From contig CAMFIF010000031.1 of the NCBI GenBank assembly GCA_945952415.1, positions 1 to 42,710 of the forward strand: a DNA stretch of 42,710 nt, written 5' to 3'. The notes beneath the pieces are model-generated. The model saw only the letters and a program-made list of their open reading frames with translations, ran no database searches and was not told where the DNA came from. The translations under genes were made by a program, and so were the position numbers. This document shows positions 34,914-42,502 of this stretch, piece by piece. The first letter of the stretch is position 1. Each line of letters begins with the position of its first letter. Source of the DNA: an uncultured Rhizobium sp. GTDB lineage: Bacteria; Pseudomonadota; Alphaproteobacteria; Rhizobiales; Rhizobiaceae.

Positions 34914-35546
34914 TCAGGCGTGGCCGGCCTCGTTGCTCAGCATGCCGGGCGCAATGCCCATGAGCGCCAGCGCACGCTCATATTTGTCATCGAGCTTGCG
35001 ATCGAAGATCAGCTCTTCGGAGGCGGGGCAGTGAAGCCAGCCATTATTGGCGATTTCCGCTTCCAGCTGGCCGCCCGCCCAGCCCGCATAGCCGAGCAGC
35101 ATGGTCGCCCGGCGAGGTCCGCCCCCGGTGGAAATCGCCCGGAGAATGTCGAGCGTGGCGGTGAGGCAGATATCCTCGCTGACGGGGATGGAGCTTTCGG
35201 TCAGATAATCATCGGAATGGAGCACGAAGCCGCGCCCGGAATCGACCGGTCCGCCGGTCTGGATCGGAAAGTCCTTCATGGCCTGCGGCAGCATGATCGC
35301 ATCATGCTGGTCGATCATGTTGAGATGCAGGAGAATATCGGGAAGGGTAATGGTCTGCCGCCGGTTGAGGATGAAGCCCATGGCTCCTGCCGGGGAATGG
35401 GCGCAGACATAAATGACCGTACGGGCGAAGTTCTGGTCGAACATGCCGGGCATGGCAATGAGGAACTGGCCATCCAGAAAGCCGCGCTCCCGCTCTCCGG
35501 GCGCCCGCGCGTGGATGGTCGGATCGGTGAGCTTCGAGAATGCCAT
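34914..35546 (-). CDS. YqgE/AlgH-family protein
   Basis: 210 aa. [40 protein letters not shown] is the family's N-terminal block, and [10 protein letters not shown] and [16 protein letters not shown] the central one. Family members are conserved in proteobacteria but their biochemical role is not settled. The ATG at 35546 has GGGAGGA upstream, better than the GTG/ATG options further out. Divergent from the DsbD-N-like gene. Confidence 0.93.
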   Translation of the reverse strand: MAFSKLTDPTIHARAPGERERGFLDGQFLIAMPGMFDQNFARTVIYVCAHSPAGAMGFILNRRQTITLPDILLHLNMIDQHDAIMLPQAMKDFPIQTGGPVDSGRGFVLHSDDYLTESSIPVSEDICLTATLDILRAISTGGGPRRATMLLGYAGWAGGQLEAEIANNGWLHCPASEELIFDRKLDDKYERALALMGIAPGMLSNEAGHA

Positions 35547-35675
35547 CGAGTTCCTCCCGCCTGTTCTTGTCATTTACCAAATCAAGATGGGGCAGTTGTG
35601 ATCATCAATCAACCAAAAATGAAGGACATGGCCAGGGACAATGCGCTAAGGAAGGGCAAAGAGCGGAGGCCATGC

Positions 35676-36479
35676 ATGCTGACGAGACTGAAAATCCTTG
35701 CCATTCCGATGCTTGCCCTCCTCCCGGCGCTGGTTTCCCCAAAGGGTGCCCATGCTGCCGCAAGTGCCTGGATTGACAGCGAAGGCGGCCGCGCCCGGCT
35801 GATCGCGCTTGCGCCCGGGCCCGACGGAAGCCGGCGAGGCCTGGTGGAAATCGAACCCGCGCCCGGCTGGATCACCTATTGGCGCGAGCCCGGTGACAGC
35901 GGCATTCCGCCGCAACTGACGCTGACGCCGCCCGCCTCACTCCTGTCGCTCGCCTTTCCCGCGCCGAAGGTGCTGAAGCTCGGCGGGCTGACCGATATCG
36001 GCTATGACCGTCCGGTTGCCTTTCCGGTGACGCTTGGCGGTGCGCCCGGGCGGATCGAGGCGGGGCTCTTCATCGGCCTTTGCAAGGAGATCTGCATTCC
36101 CTTCCAGGCCAATTTCGTCATCGAGGAGGGCGCGCCGGACCGGCCGGAGGAGCTTTCCGCCGTGGCCGCCGCGCAGGCGCTGGTGCCGCCCCCGACGATG
36201 GACGGCCTTCGACTGGAGAAGGCAGCACTTTCCCCTGCCGGCGATGCGGTTCTCCTCGACCTTGCGCTCGGCGAGCCGGAAGCGGCGGCGCAGGCGGTGG
36301 TGACGGGGCCGGCCGGTTATGCCTTCACCGGCGCGGGCAAGGCGGATCACCAGGGGCGGCTCCAGCTTTCCGTGCCGCTCAAGGGGCTCTCCTCCCCGGC
36401 CGGGCTTGGCGGCCATGCCTGGCGGGCGCTGGTGATGAGCGACGGACGCGCCATCGAGACGGAAATCCCCCTCAAATAG
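35676..36479 (+). CDS. DsbD N-terminal-domain-like periplasmic protein
   Basis: 267 aa with a signal peptide (cleavage near GAHAAA, residue ~28). The mature part resembles the N-terminal DsbD (DsbD-alpha) fold: GLVEIEPAPGWITYWREPGDSGIPPQL, TDIGYDRPVAFPV and LFIGLCKEICIPF. The C-x3-C pair in GLCKEICIP matches the redox Cys pair of DsbD-alpha. It has no membrane or thioredoxin domains, so it would be a stand-alone periplasmic electron carrier or copper-related relative. ATG 35676 follows GGAGG by five bases. The next gene is a peroxiredoxin. Confidence 0.85.
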   Translation: MLTRLKILAIPMLALLPALVSPKGAHAAASAWIDSEGGRARLIALAPGPDGSRRGLVEIEPAPGWITYWREPGDSGIPPQLTLTPPASLLSLAFPAPKVLKLGGLTDIGYDRPVAFPVTLGGAPGRIEAGLFIGLCKEICIPFQANFVIEEGAPDRPEELSAVAAAQALVPPPTMDGLRLEKAALSPAGDAVLLDLALGEPEAAAQAVVTGPAGYAFTGAGKADHQGRLQLSVPLKGLSSPAGLGGHAWRALVMSDGRAIETEIPLK

Positions 36480-36576
36480 GCCCGCGCCCCTTTTCCCCGG
36501 CGAGCGGAAGCCCTATCTCAGGAAACCGATGCGGCAAGCGAAGCCTGCCATTGCCGCCAGCCAAGGAGAGCACGAC

Positions 36577-37062
36577 ATGACCATTGCCATCGGCGACCGC
36601 CTGCCCGACGCCACCTTCAAGGAAAAGACCGCTGACGGGCCGGTGGAAGTGAGCGTGAAGGACCTGTTTTCCGGCAAGAAGGCCGTGATCTTCGCCGTGC
36701 CCGGCGCCTTCACCCCCACCTGCTCGCTCAACCACCTGCCCGGCTATCTCGAAAACATCGACGCGCTGAAAGCCAAGGGCGTGGACGAAGTGGCCGTGGT
36801 TTCGGTCAATGACTGGCATGTCATGGGCGCCTGGGCCGAACATTCCGGCGGCATGGGCAAGATCCACTTCCTGGCCGACTGGAACGCCGCCTTCACCAAG
36901 GCGCTCGGCCTCGACGCCGACCTCTCCGGCGGCGGCCTCGGCGTGCGCTCGAAGCGCTATTCCATGCTGGTGGAAGACGGCGTGGTGAAGAGCCTCAACG
37001 TGGAAGACAATCCCGGCCAGGCCACCGTCTCGGCCGCCGCGCATATGCTGGAAAGCCTGTAA
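36577..37062 (+). CDS. Peroxiredoxin (Prx5 type, single Cys)
   Basis: 161 aa. The active-site block is FAVPGAFTPTCSLNHLPGY, with the peroxidatic Cys as the only cysteine in the protein, so it works as a 1-Cys peroxiredoxin needing an external thiol such as glutathione. VNDWHVMGAW and ADLSGGGLGVRSKRYSMLVEDG are typical of the Prx5/AHP1 group. Cytoplasmic. AAGGAG lies nine bases before the ATG. A strong terminator follows. Confidence 0.93.
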   Translation: MTIAIGDRLPDATFKEKTADGPVEVSVKDLFSGKKAVIFAVPGAFTPTCSLNHLPGYLENIDALKAKGVDEVAVVSVNDWHVMGAWAEHSGGMGKIHFLADWNAAFTKALGLDADLSGGGLGVRSKRYSMLVEDGVVKSLNVEDNPGQATVSAAAHMLESL

Positions 37063-37069
37063 TTCGCAC

Positions 37070-37101
37070 CCCGCGGCCCTCGCTTCCCCGAGGGCCGCGG
37101 G
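37070..37101. terminator. Strong hairpin between prx and the TA operon
   Basis: CCCGCGGCCCTCG (37070–37082) and CGAGGGCCGCGGG (37089–37101) form a perfect 13-bp stem with a six-base loop, followed by TTCCTATTGT. It lies between convergent genes and could stop transcription both ways. The U-tract is poor. Confidence 0.75.
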
Positions 37102-37104
37102 TTC

Positions 37105-37437
37105 CTATTGTGCGCCCTGAGCGGCGGGCGGCGCGACATCCACGGTGACGAGGCGCGTTCGACCTGCGCCGTCCCTGAGCACTATTTCCGCTGTTCCCCC
37201 CAGTGCCTGCATGTATCTCGCCAGGGATGAAAGAAGAATGTCGTCTGCATTCTCGATCCGGGAGACCGTATTCTGTGTCATCCTCGCGCTCTCTGCGATC
37301 TGCTGCTGGGAGAGCCGCGCTTCTTTTCTCAAATCGGAAAGGGCCCGCCCGAGGCGCCGCGCAAGGCGAAGATGATCAAGACGTTCCTGAACCTCGACGG
37401 GCAAATCTGCCCTCAGCGTTTTCCAGTCGACGCTCAT
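37105..37437 (-). CDS. XRE/HigA-like HTH antitoxin
   Basis: 110 aa. LGRALSDLRKEARLSQQQIAESARMTQNTVSRIENAD is a classic lambda-repressor-like HTH at residues ~30–66, with a C-terminal hydrophobic dimer/toxin-binding part. It starts at ATG 37437, overlapping the toxin stop by four bases (ATGA), the usual toxin-first HigBA-type order. Expected to neutralise the toxin and repress the shared promoter at the palindrome 37801–37818. Confidence 0.9.
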   Translation of the reverse strand: MSVDWKTLRADLPVEVQERLDHLRLARRLGRALSDLRKEARLSQQQIAESARMTQNTVSRIENADDILLSSLARYMQALGGTAEIVLRDGAGRTRLVTVDVAPPAAQGAQ

Positions 37438-37787
37438 GTCTTGCTCCCTTCCAGCCAGTCTGCATATCGTCGGTCCGCCGTTTCGACCAATCGCGCGTGA
37501 AACCGTGTTTGGTTCGTTCCCTGCTTCGCCCCGCCACAAAGCAGGACCGCCTGCCGGGCAGAATCAAAGGCGAAGGCAAAACGCCAGACCTGTCCATTGG
37601 CGCTCAACCGAATTTCCTTCATGTTCGGGTGGGCCGAACCCTTGAGATGATCCACATCCGGCCGTCCCAACCGGGGGCCTTCCTCTTCCAACCGGTCCAG
37701 CACTTCGCCAACCCTTTCCTTTACCGCAAGGGGCAGCGCCTTCCATTCGGGAACGAAATCAGCATGAAACAGAACGCGATAGATCAT
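37434..37787 (-). CDS. HigB/Gp49-like toxin
   Basis: 117 aa. HLKGSAHPNMKEIRLSANGQVWRFAFAFD and RFHARLVETADRRYADWL follow the Gp49-like RelE-superfamily pattern; these toxins typically cleave mRNA. A TTG start at 37811 is possible but would place the start inside the operator, so ATG 37787 was chosen. A good promoter (TTGATA, 17 bp, TATATT) lies immediately upstream. Complete length, unlike the pair at 374–1032, so this is the likelier active module. Confidence 0.9.
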   Translation of the reverse strand: MIYRVLFHADFVPEWKALPLAVKERVGEVLDRLEEEGPRLGRPDVDHLKGSAHPNMKEIRLSANGQVWRFAFAFDSARQAVLLCGGAKQGTNQTRFHARLVETADRRYADWLEGSKT

Positions 37788-37798
37788 CAGATCCGGCC

Positions 37799-37827
37799 AA
37801 TATATCTTCAAAGATATAAAATATCAA
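37799..37827 (-). promoter_or_regulatory. TA promoter with embedded operator palindrome
   Basis: On minus: −35 TTGATA (37827–37822), exactly 17 bp, −10 TATATT (37804–37799). Between and over them is TATATCTT-CA-AAGATATA (37801–37818), a perfect inverted repeat with 8-bp arms. Antitoxin binding there would block RNA polymerase. The predicted start is only a few bases before the toxin ATG, so the mRNA would be nearly leaderless. Confidence 0.75.
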
Positions 37828-37877
37828 CCGATCTTAAATTAAGTTTGTTCAAATGAAAAGAGAGTCCCCCACAGGGG

Positions 37878-38318
37878 TCACCGCTTCTTGAACGGCTCCA
37901 TGCCCTTGCGGGCGAGCGCGTCGGCGCGTTCGTTTTCGGGGTGGCCGGCATGGCCCTTGATCCAGTGGAGCGTGACCTTGTGGCGGTTTCTCGCTTCCTC
38001 CAGCTGCTGCCAGAGTTCGGCATTCTTCACGGGCTTCTTGTCGGCGGTTTTCCAGCCGTTCTTCTTCCAGCCGTGGATCCACTTGGAGATGCCGTCCTTC
38101 ACATAGACGCTGTCCGTGTAGAGATCGACCTCGCAGGGGGATTTCAGCGCGTTGAGCGCAGAGATGGCCGCCAACAGTTCCATGCGGTTGTTGGTCGTGT
38201 CAGCCTCGCCGCCATAGAGTTCCTTTTCCACCTCGCCATAGCGCAGCACCGCCCCCCAGCCTCCGGGGCCGGGATTTCCAGAGCAGGCGCCGTCCGTATA
38301 GAGTTCCACATGCTTCAT
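37878..38318 (-). CDS. rnhA: Ribonuclease HI
   Basis: 146 aa; removes RNA from RNA–DNA hybrids. The four catalytic acids are visible: Asp9 in [15 protein letters not shown], Glu47 in NNRMELLA, Asp69 in LYTDSVYV and Asp133 in NERADALA; His123 or His126 in KGHAGHPEN is the flexible-loop His. Standard length. Lies 5 bp after thrB on the same strand, in the common ispH–thrB–rnhA order. Confidence 0.97.
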   Translation of the reverse strand: MKHVELYTDGACSGNPGPGGWGAVLRYGEVEKELYGGEADTTNNRMELLAAISALNALKSPCEVDLYTDSVYVKDGISKWIHGWKKNGWKTADKKPVKNAELWQQLEEARNRHKVTLHWIKGHAGHPENERADALARKGMEPFKKR

Positions 38319-38323
38319 GGCGG

Positions 38324-39286
38324 TCAGATCAGCCCATATTCGGCAGAAGATTGCACCTGCCGGTGGAAGCGGAGCTTCTTCAGATATTCGAGCGGGTCCT
38401 TCTTCACCACCAGTGCGCCCGCGGGCGTGGTCAGCCAGTCGTAGAGGCGGGTGAGGAAGAAGCGCAGCGCCGAGCCGCGCGCCAGGATCGGAAGGGCCGC
38501 CATTTCCTCGTCAGACAGCGGCCGCACGGACTGATAGCCTTCCAGCAGCGCCTTGCCCTTGGTGATGTTATAAGCGCCATCCTTCTCGAAGCACCAGGCA
38601 TTGAGGCAGATGGAGACATCATAGGCGAGCAGGTCGTTGCAGGCGAAATAGAAGTCGATGAGGCCGGAAAGCTGGTCGCCGATGAAGAAGACATTGTCAG
38701 GGAAAAGATCCGCATGGATGACCCCTGCGGGCAGGTCCTTCGGCCAACGGGCCTCGAGATCCGCCATTTCGCCGCGGATTTCCGCGGAAAGGCCCTTCTC
38801 GACCTCGTCGGCCCGGGCCTCGGACTTGTCCCAGAGCTCGCGCCAGCCGGCGAGCGACAGCGCATTCGGCCGGCGGATCTCGAAGCCCTCGCCGGCGAGA
38901 TGCATGGCGGCGAGCGCCTTGCCCACCTCGCGGCAGTGGCGCGCTTCTGGCTTTCTCAGCCACATGCCCTCAAGGAAGGAAATAAGCGCTGCCGGCCGTC
39001 CGGAAAGCTCGCCCAGCATCGCCCCGTCCCGGCGCGGCAGGGGCAGCGGGCAGGAAAGCCCGCGCGCGGCCAGATGCTGCATGAGGCCCAGGAAGAAGGG
39101 CAGATCGTTCCTATCCACCCGCTTCTCGTACAGCGTCAGGATCAGCGGGAATTTCGTGGTATGCAGCAGGAAGTTGGAATTCTCCACACCTTCGGCAATG
39201 CCCTTGTAGGACAGAAGCTCGCCCGCATCATAGGCGGCAATGAAGTGCTTCAGATCATCCTCGCTGATATCGGTATAGACGGCCAC
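38324..39286 (-). CDS. thrB: Homoserine kinase (APH-fold type)
   Basis: 320 aa; makes O-phosphohomoserine for thrC. It has the aminoglycoside-phosphotransferase-like kinase fold used by alphaproteobacteria: [15 protein letters not shown] near the start, the catalytic loop [13 protein letters not shown] (H-x-D…N), then LIDFYFA with the metal-binding Asp. The start is GTG at 39286, preceded by GGGAAG. Longer in-frame sequence upstream is not family-like. Followed by rnhA. Confidence 0.95.
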   Translation of the reverse strand: MAVYTDISEDDLKHFIAAYDAGELLSYKGIAEGVENSNFLLHTTKFPLILTLYEKRVDRNDLPFFLGLMQHLAARGLSCPLPLPRRDGAMLGELSGRPAALISFLEGMWLRKPEARHCREVGKALAAMHLAGEGFEIRRPNALSLAGWRELWDKSEARADEVEKGLSAEIRGEMADLEARWPKDLPAGVIHADLFPDNVFFIGDQLSGLIDFYFACNDLLAYDVSICLNAWCFEKDGAYNITKGKALLEGYQSVRPLSDEEMAALPILARGSALRFFLTRLYDWLTTPAGALVVKKDPLEYLKKLRFHRQVQSSAEYGLI

Positions 39287-39403
39287 GTCGGCTTCCCATC
39301 TTCTCGCTGGTCCTGACGAAGACTTACCCCAAGGCGTGCTTTGAAAACTACCCGCCCCGCGCCAAAGACCACAGCTAAAGTGGCGCAATCGGGCAGATGC
39401 CTG

Positions 39404-40423
39404 TCACGGGTGCGGCGGGCGGTCGCCGTTGACGAAGGCCATGTCGGCGGAGGTGAGCTCGATCCCGCGCAATTCGCGATTGACGAGGAAATGCTCGTTC
39501 TCCTCCACCGTATCGGCCAGCTCAACCGTGGCATCGTAACGGGAACGGAAAGCCTCGATGATCTCGTTGACGATGACTTCCGGGGCGGAGGCTCCGGCCG
39601 AAAGCCCGACCGTGCGGATCGGCCCGAGATTGTCCCAGTCGATCTCGGCAGCGCGCTGGACGAGCAGCGATTGCCGGGCGCCGGCGCGCAGCGCCACTTC
39701 CACGAGCCGCTTCGAATTCGAAGAATTCGGCGCGCCGACCACCAGGAAGAGATCGCAGCCGGGGGCAGCCTGCTTCACCGCTTCCTGCCGGTTGGTGGTG
39801 GCATAGCAGATGCTGTCTGCGGCGGGAGCCGTGAGATTGGGGAAGCGCTGCTGCAGCCTTGCAATCACGCCCGCCGTGTCATCGACCGAAAGCGTGGTCT
39901 GGGTGACATAGCCGAGATTGTCGGGATCGGCGGGTTGATAGCGATCGGCATCCTCCACCGTTTCCACCAGGGAGACGGACCCTTCAGGCAGCTGGCCCAT
40001 GGTGCCGATCACTTCCGGATGGCCGGCATGGCCGATCAGCACCACATGGCGCCCGAGCCGCTGGTGGCGCATGGCCTGCTTGTGCACCTTCGACACCAGC
40101 GGGCACGTGGCATCGAGATAGAAGAGATTGCGGGCGACCGCATCCTCCGGCACGGATTTCGGCACCCCATGGGCGGAAAACACCACAGGCTGGCCGCGAT
40201 GTTCTTCGGGGATCTCATCGAGCTCCTCGACAAAGACAGCGCCCTTGGCTTCCAGCCCTTCCACGACATAGCGATTGTGCACGATTTCATGCCGGACATA
40301 GACCGGTGCGCCATAGGCCTTCAGCGCCAGAACCACGATCTGGATCGCCCTATCGACGCCGGCGCAAAAGCCGCGCGGGCCACAAAGGCGGATGGTGAGC
40401 GGAGGCTTGGTCATGGCATTCAT
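39404..40423 (-). CDS. ispH: 4-hydroxy-3-methylbut-2-enyl diphosphate reductase
   Basis: 339 aa; last step of the MEP pathway, giving IPP and DMAPP. The three conserved cluster Cys are 20 ([14 protein letters not shown]), 107 (DATCPLV) and 206 ([11 protein letters not shown]); the proton-donor Glu is 137 in HPEVIGT. Length is typical. ATG 40423 and 40414 are both possible starts. First gene of the ispH–thrB–rnhA run on minus. Confidence 0.97.
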   Translation of the reverse strand: MNAMTKPPLTIRLCGPRGFCAGVDRAIQIVVLALKAYGAPVYVRHEIVHNRYVVEGLEAKGAVFVEELDEIPEEHRGQPVVFSAHGVPKSVPEDAVARNLFYLDATCPLVSKVHKQAMRHQRLGRHVVLIGHAGHPEVIGTMGQLPEGSVSLVETVEDADRYQPADPDNLGYVTQTTLSVDDTAGVIARLQQRFPNLTAPAADSICYATTNRQEAVKQAAPGCDLFLVVGAPNSSNSKRLVEVALRAGARQSLLVQRAAEIDWDNLGPIRTVGLSAGASAPEVIVNEIIEAFRSRYDATVELADTVEENEHFLVNRELRGIELTSADMAFVNGDRPPHP

Positions 40424-40676
40424 GCGGGCGGTCCTCGAAATGATGCGCAGGATCTATCACATCCGGCGAAAAGAAAAATGGGATTTCGATGCCGCACCTG
40501 CAAGCGAGAGCGACAATCTCATCCATTCGTTTTTCCTACTTTTCTTATTTTACAGGTTGTGAGAGGCTGCAGTCACTGACCGCAGAAGCAGCGGCGCCGT
40601 TCCAGCCGGCGTATCGGGGAGGATGAGCCGCCCCGGCTCAGGCAAGGGCTTTGCTGTCAGTGAAGGAGTGGCGCCT

Positions 40677-40772
40677 ATGGGATTTATCAAATTCCCTGTT
40701 CGCATCACGGTTGAGGTCAAGAAGACCCGCACGGGCTGGATAGTGACCGTGCGGATACTATTCTTGCCTTGA
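40677..40772 (+). CDS. 31-aa cationic small protein, copy 1 (candidate)
   Basis: ATG preceded by GAAGGAG at about eight-base spacing. Reads MGFIKFPVRITVEVKKTRTG then WIVTVRILFLP and TGA. Net charge about +5, alternating hydrophobic and polar residues either side of a KKTRTG turn, so a small amphipathic beta-hairpin is plausible. Copy 2 keeps the first 21 residues exactly and changes the tail mostly conservatively (V to I, I to V), with stop codons at the same point. Whether it is translated is unproven. No family recognised. Confidence 0.55.
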   Translation: MGFIKFPVRITVEVKKTRTGWIVTVRILFLP

Positions 40773-40776
40773 TCAA

Positions 40777-40806
40777 GTGGAAGGCGGGTTGCACCCCGCA
40801 TTCCAC
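40777..40806 (+). terminator. Hairpin after small ORF copy 1
   Basis: GTGGAAGGCGGG (40777–40788), loop TTGCAC, CCCGCATTCCAC (40795–40806): a 12-bp stem with one mismatch. The equivalent in copy 2 is perfect. There is no U-tract, so it may be a transcript-stabilising stem instead of a terminator. Confidence 0.5.
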
Positions 40807-41030
40807 CCGAACCATAGTGCATTCAAGCAGATGCTTCAATAGGGGCCCGAAGGCATGCGAGGCATGAATCGCCCGAATCCTATATCATCCTACTTTTCTA
40901 ATGCATGAAGTTGTGAGAGGCTGCAGTCGCTGACCGCAGAAGCAGCGGCGCCGTTCCAGCCGGCGTATCGGGGAGGATGAGCCGCCCCGGCTCAGGCAAG
41001 GGCTTTGCTGTCAGTGAAGGAGTGGCGCCT

Positions 41031-41126
41031 ATGGGATTTATCAAATTCCCTGTTCGCATCACGGTTGAGGTCAAGAAGACCCGCACGGGCTGGATTATCA
41101 CCGTGCGGGTTCATATCTTGACTTAA
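41031..41126 (+). CDS. 31-aa cationic small protein, copy 2 (candidate)
   Basis: Same start, ribosome-binding site and length as the ORF at 40677. The tail reads WIITVRVHILT with stop TAA. Differences from copy 1 are Ile codon ATA/ATT (silent), V/I, I/V, L/H, F/I and P/T; no frameshift despite about a dozen base changes in the last 10 codons. That pattern suggests coding constraint, though the sample is small. Convergent with SURF1. Confidence 0.55.
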   Translation: MGFIKFPVRITVEVKKTRTGWIITVRVHILT

Positions 41127-41130
41127 CCTT

Positions 41131-41160
41131 GTGGAAGGCGGGTAGCAGCCCGCCTTCCAC
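41131..41160 (+). terminator. Perfect 12-bp hairpin after small ORF copy 2
   Basis: GTGGAAGGCGGG, loop TAGCAG, CCCGCCTTCCAC, all paired. It starts five bases after the stop codon. No U-tract follows. Compared with copy 1 the stem has been kept or repaired, so structure may matter. Confidence 0.6.
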
Positions 41161-41199
41161 CCTGAACCTAGCGCATTCAAGAAAATGCTTCAATAGGTG

Positions 41200-41949
41200 T
41201 TACGGCGCGCGCCGGCCGCGCCACCAGCCGATGATGCTGATGGCGGCAAGGGTTGCGGCGAGGCCGTACCAGGTGACGGCATATTGAAGGTGATTATTCG
41301 GCAGCTCGACAATGGTGACGCCGCCGATGGGAAGGCCTGATGGATTGGGGGTTGCGTCCGCATCCAGGAAGAAGGGGAGAACCCGCGCCTTGTCGAGCCC
41401 GGTGCTGGACGCCATGGCGTCCAGATCCTTCCAGTAGAATATGTTGTGGGCGAGATCATTATCCGGAACGAGGGAGCCGGGCTTTGCGCTGAGCCGTGCC
41501 CTGGCAAGGCCCTTTACCGTCACCACATCGGTGAGCTGGCCCAGGACCCGCATTTCCGGCTCCTTGTTCTCGTAAGGAACGAAGCCGCGATTGACGAAGA
41601 GCGAGCGGCCATCGGAGAGGGTCAGGGGCGTGTAGATATAGAAGCCGCTATTGCCGCGCCAGGTGGCGAGGAAATGGCGTTCGCGGCTGTTGTCGAAGCG
41701 GCCGGTGACGGTCATCGGGCGGTAATCGACATCGCCGCCGGAAGCGGCCAGCGCCTCGATGTCGGCAAGCGGCTTCGGCGTTGCGTGAATGCGGCTTTCG
41801 AGTTCGGCAATCAGCGCCTCCTTCCAGAAAAGCCGCTCGACCTGCCAGGTGCCGAGCGAGAGAAGGATGGCGAGCGCGATGAGAACGGCGATGGCCGTGC
41901 CGATCCTGCGGGCGCGGGAGGTAGCGGGAGCCACCGGCTTGTCAGCCAC
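41200..41949 (-). CDS. SURF1-family cytochrome oxidase assembly protein
   Basis: 249 aa from GTG 41949. SURF1 signature: N-terminal membrane segment (IGTAIAVLIALAILLSLGTWQVERL), then YRPMTVTGRFDN, SLFVNRGFVPYENKEP, and the C-terminal membrane segment with NNHLQYAVTWYGLAATLA. It assists heme a insertion or assembly of aa3 oxidase in the inner membrane. GTG has GGGGA nine bases upstream; ATG 41973 would overlap DUF983 by 32 nt and has a poor site. The chosen start overlaps DUF983 by 8 nt, so they are coupled. Confidence 0.92.
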   Translation of the reverse strand: MADKPVAPATSRARRIGTAIAVLIALAILLSLGTWQVERLFWKEALIAELESRIHATPKPLADIEALAASGGDVDYRPMTVTGRFDNSRERHFLATWRGNSGFYIYTPLTLSDGRSLFVNRGFVPYENKEPEMRVLGQLTDVVTVKGLARARLSAKPGSLVPDNDLAHNIFYWKDLDAMASSTGLDKARVLPFFLDADATPNPSGLPIGGVTIVELPNNHLQYAVTWYGLAATLAAISIIGWWRGRRAP

Positions 41950-42325
41950 GGTCGATCGTCCCCTGCCCGGCATTGTTCTTGTATTGCAGCGAAATCAGCA
42001 GGCCCTTCACCATGCGCTGCACGCCCACTACCATGGCCAGGCTGACCGGGCCCCAGATGACGATATGGAGCCAGACGGGCGGTGAGAAGGTGAATTCCAG
42101 CCAGAGGGCGAGACCGGTGAGAATGAAGCCGACAATCAGCATGACGAAGACGACGGGGCCATCCCCGGCATCGACGAAACCGTAATCCAGCCCGCAGGCA
42201 TTGCAGCGCGGGGCCACCTTCAGCATGCCATCGAAGAGATTGCCGTTGCCGCAGCGCGGGCAGCGGCCCAGAAGCCCGGTCATGTAGGGATCGACAGGCG
42301 GATAGTGGGCGTTGTCTTCGGACAT
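41942..42325 (-). CDS. DUF983 membrane protein
   Basis: 127 aa. A zinc-ribbon-like pair, CPRC at 22–25 and CNAC at 41–44, precedes two membrane segments (VVFVMLIVGFILTGLALWLE and HIVIWGPVSLAMVVGVQRM). DUF983 genes commonly sit between cox3 and SURF1 in alphaproteobacteria, suggesting a part in cytochrome oxidase biogenesis. ATG 42325 follows AAGGAA at six bases. Confidence 0.92.
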   Translation of the reverse strand: MSEDNAHYPPVDPYMTGLLGRCPRCGNGNLFDGMLKVAPRCNACGLDYGFVDAGDGPVVFVMLIVGFILTGLALWLEFTFSPPVWLHIVIWGPVSLAMVVGVQRMVKGLLISLQYKNNAGQGTIDRG

Positions 42326-42447
42326 GGTTTCTTCCTTGGTCTGTGCGCGGGCCCGGCGGGGATTGTCCGGCAGCGCGGACGGATACACGGGTAGATAGAC
42401 CGCTGCCCGGATGAGAGCAACCGCGCCATTGTCGCAGCCGCGGTGCC

Positions 42448-42480
42448 AAAAATGCGAATGGCGGCCCGAAGACCGCCATT
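42448..42480 (-). terminator. Terminator downstream of ctaE
   Basis: AATGGCGG (minus, 42480–42473 side) pairs with CCGCCATT around an eight-base loop, and ATTTTT follows three bases later. It lies 23 bp past the ctaE stop, so DUF983–SURF1 may be partly separated from the cox transcript. Confidence 0.75.
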
Positions 42481-42502
42481 CCCGATATCGGAGATCGTCA
42501 GA

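Larger units (their letters stand above)
40534..40843 (+). repeat. Tandem module copy 1 (354-bp period)
   Basis: Matches copy 2 at a constant offset of 354 bp from TCCTACTTTTCT (40534) through GCTTCAATAGG. 40557–40741 differs from copy 2 by a single base (40575). The unit holds, in order, an AT-rich box, a ~120-bp GC-rich leader able to form several hairpins, GAAGGAG, a 31-codon ORF and a hairpin. No transposase or terminal inverted repeats were seen. Confidence 0.9.
40888..41197 (+). repeat. Tandem module copy 2
   Basis: Second copy of the module at 40534–40843, separated from it by 44 bp of unique sequence. It has the same order of box, leader, ribosome-binding site, ORF and hairpin. It ends just before the SURF1 stop codon, which is on the opposite strand. 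Confidence 0.9.

Noticed and set aside
40534..41197. Insertion sequence or MITE
   Set aside because: No transposase, terminal inverted repeats or target-site duplication; copies are tandem at a fixed period. A MITE cannot be fully excluded without a genome search.
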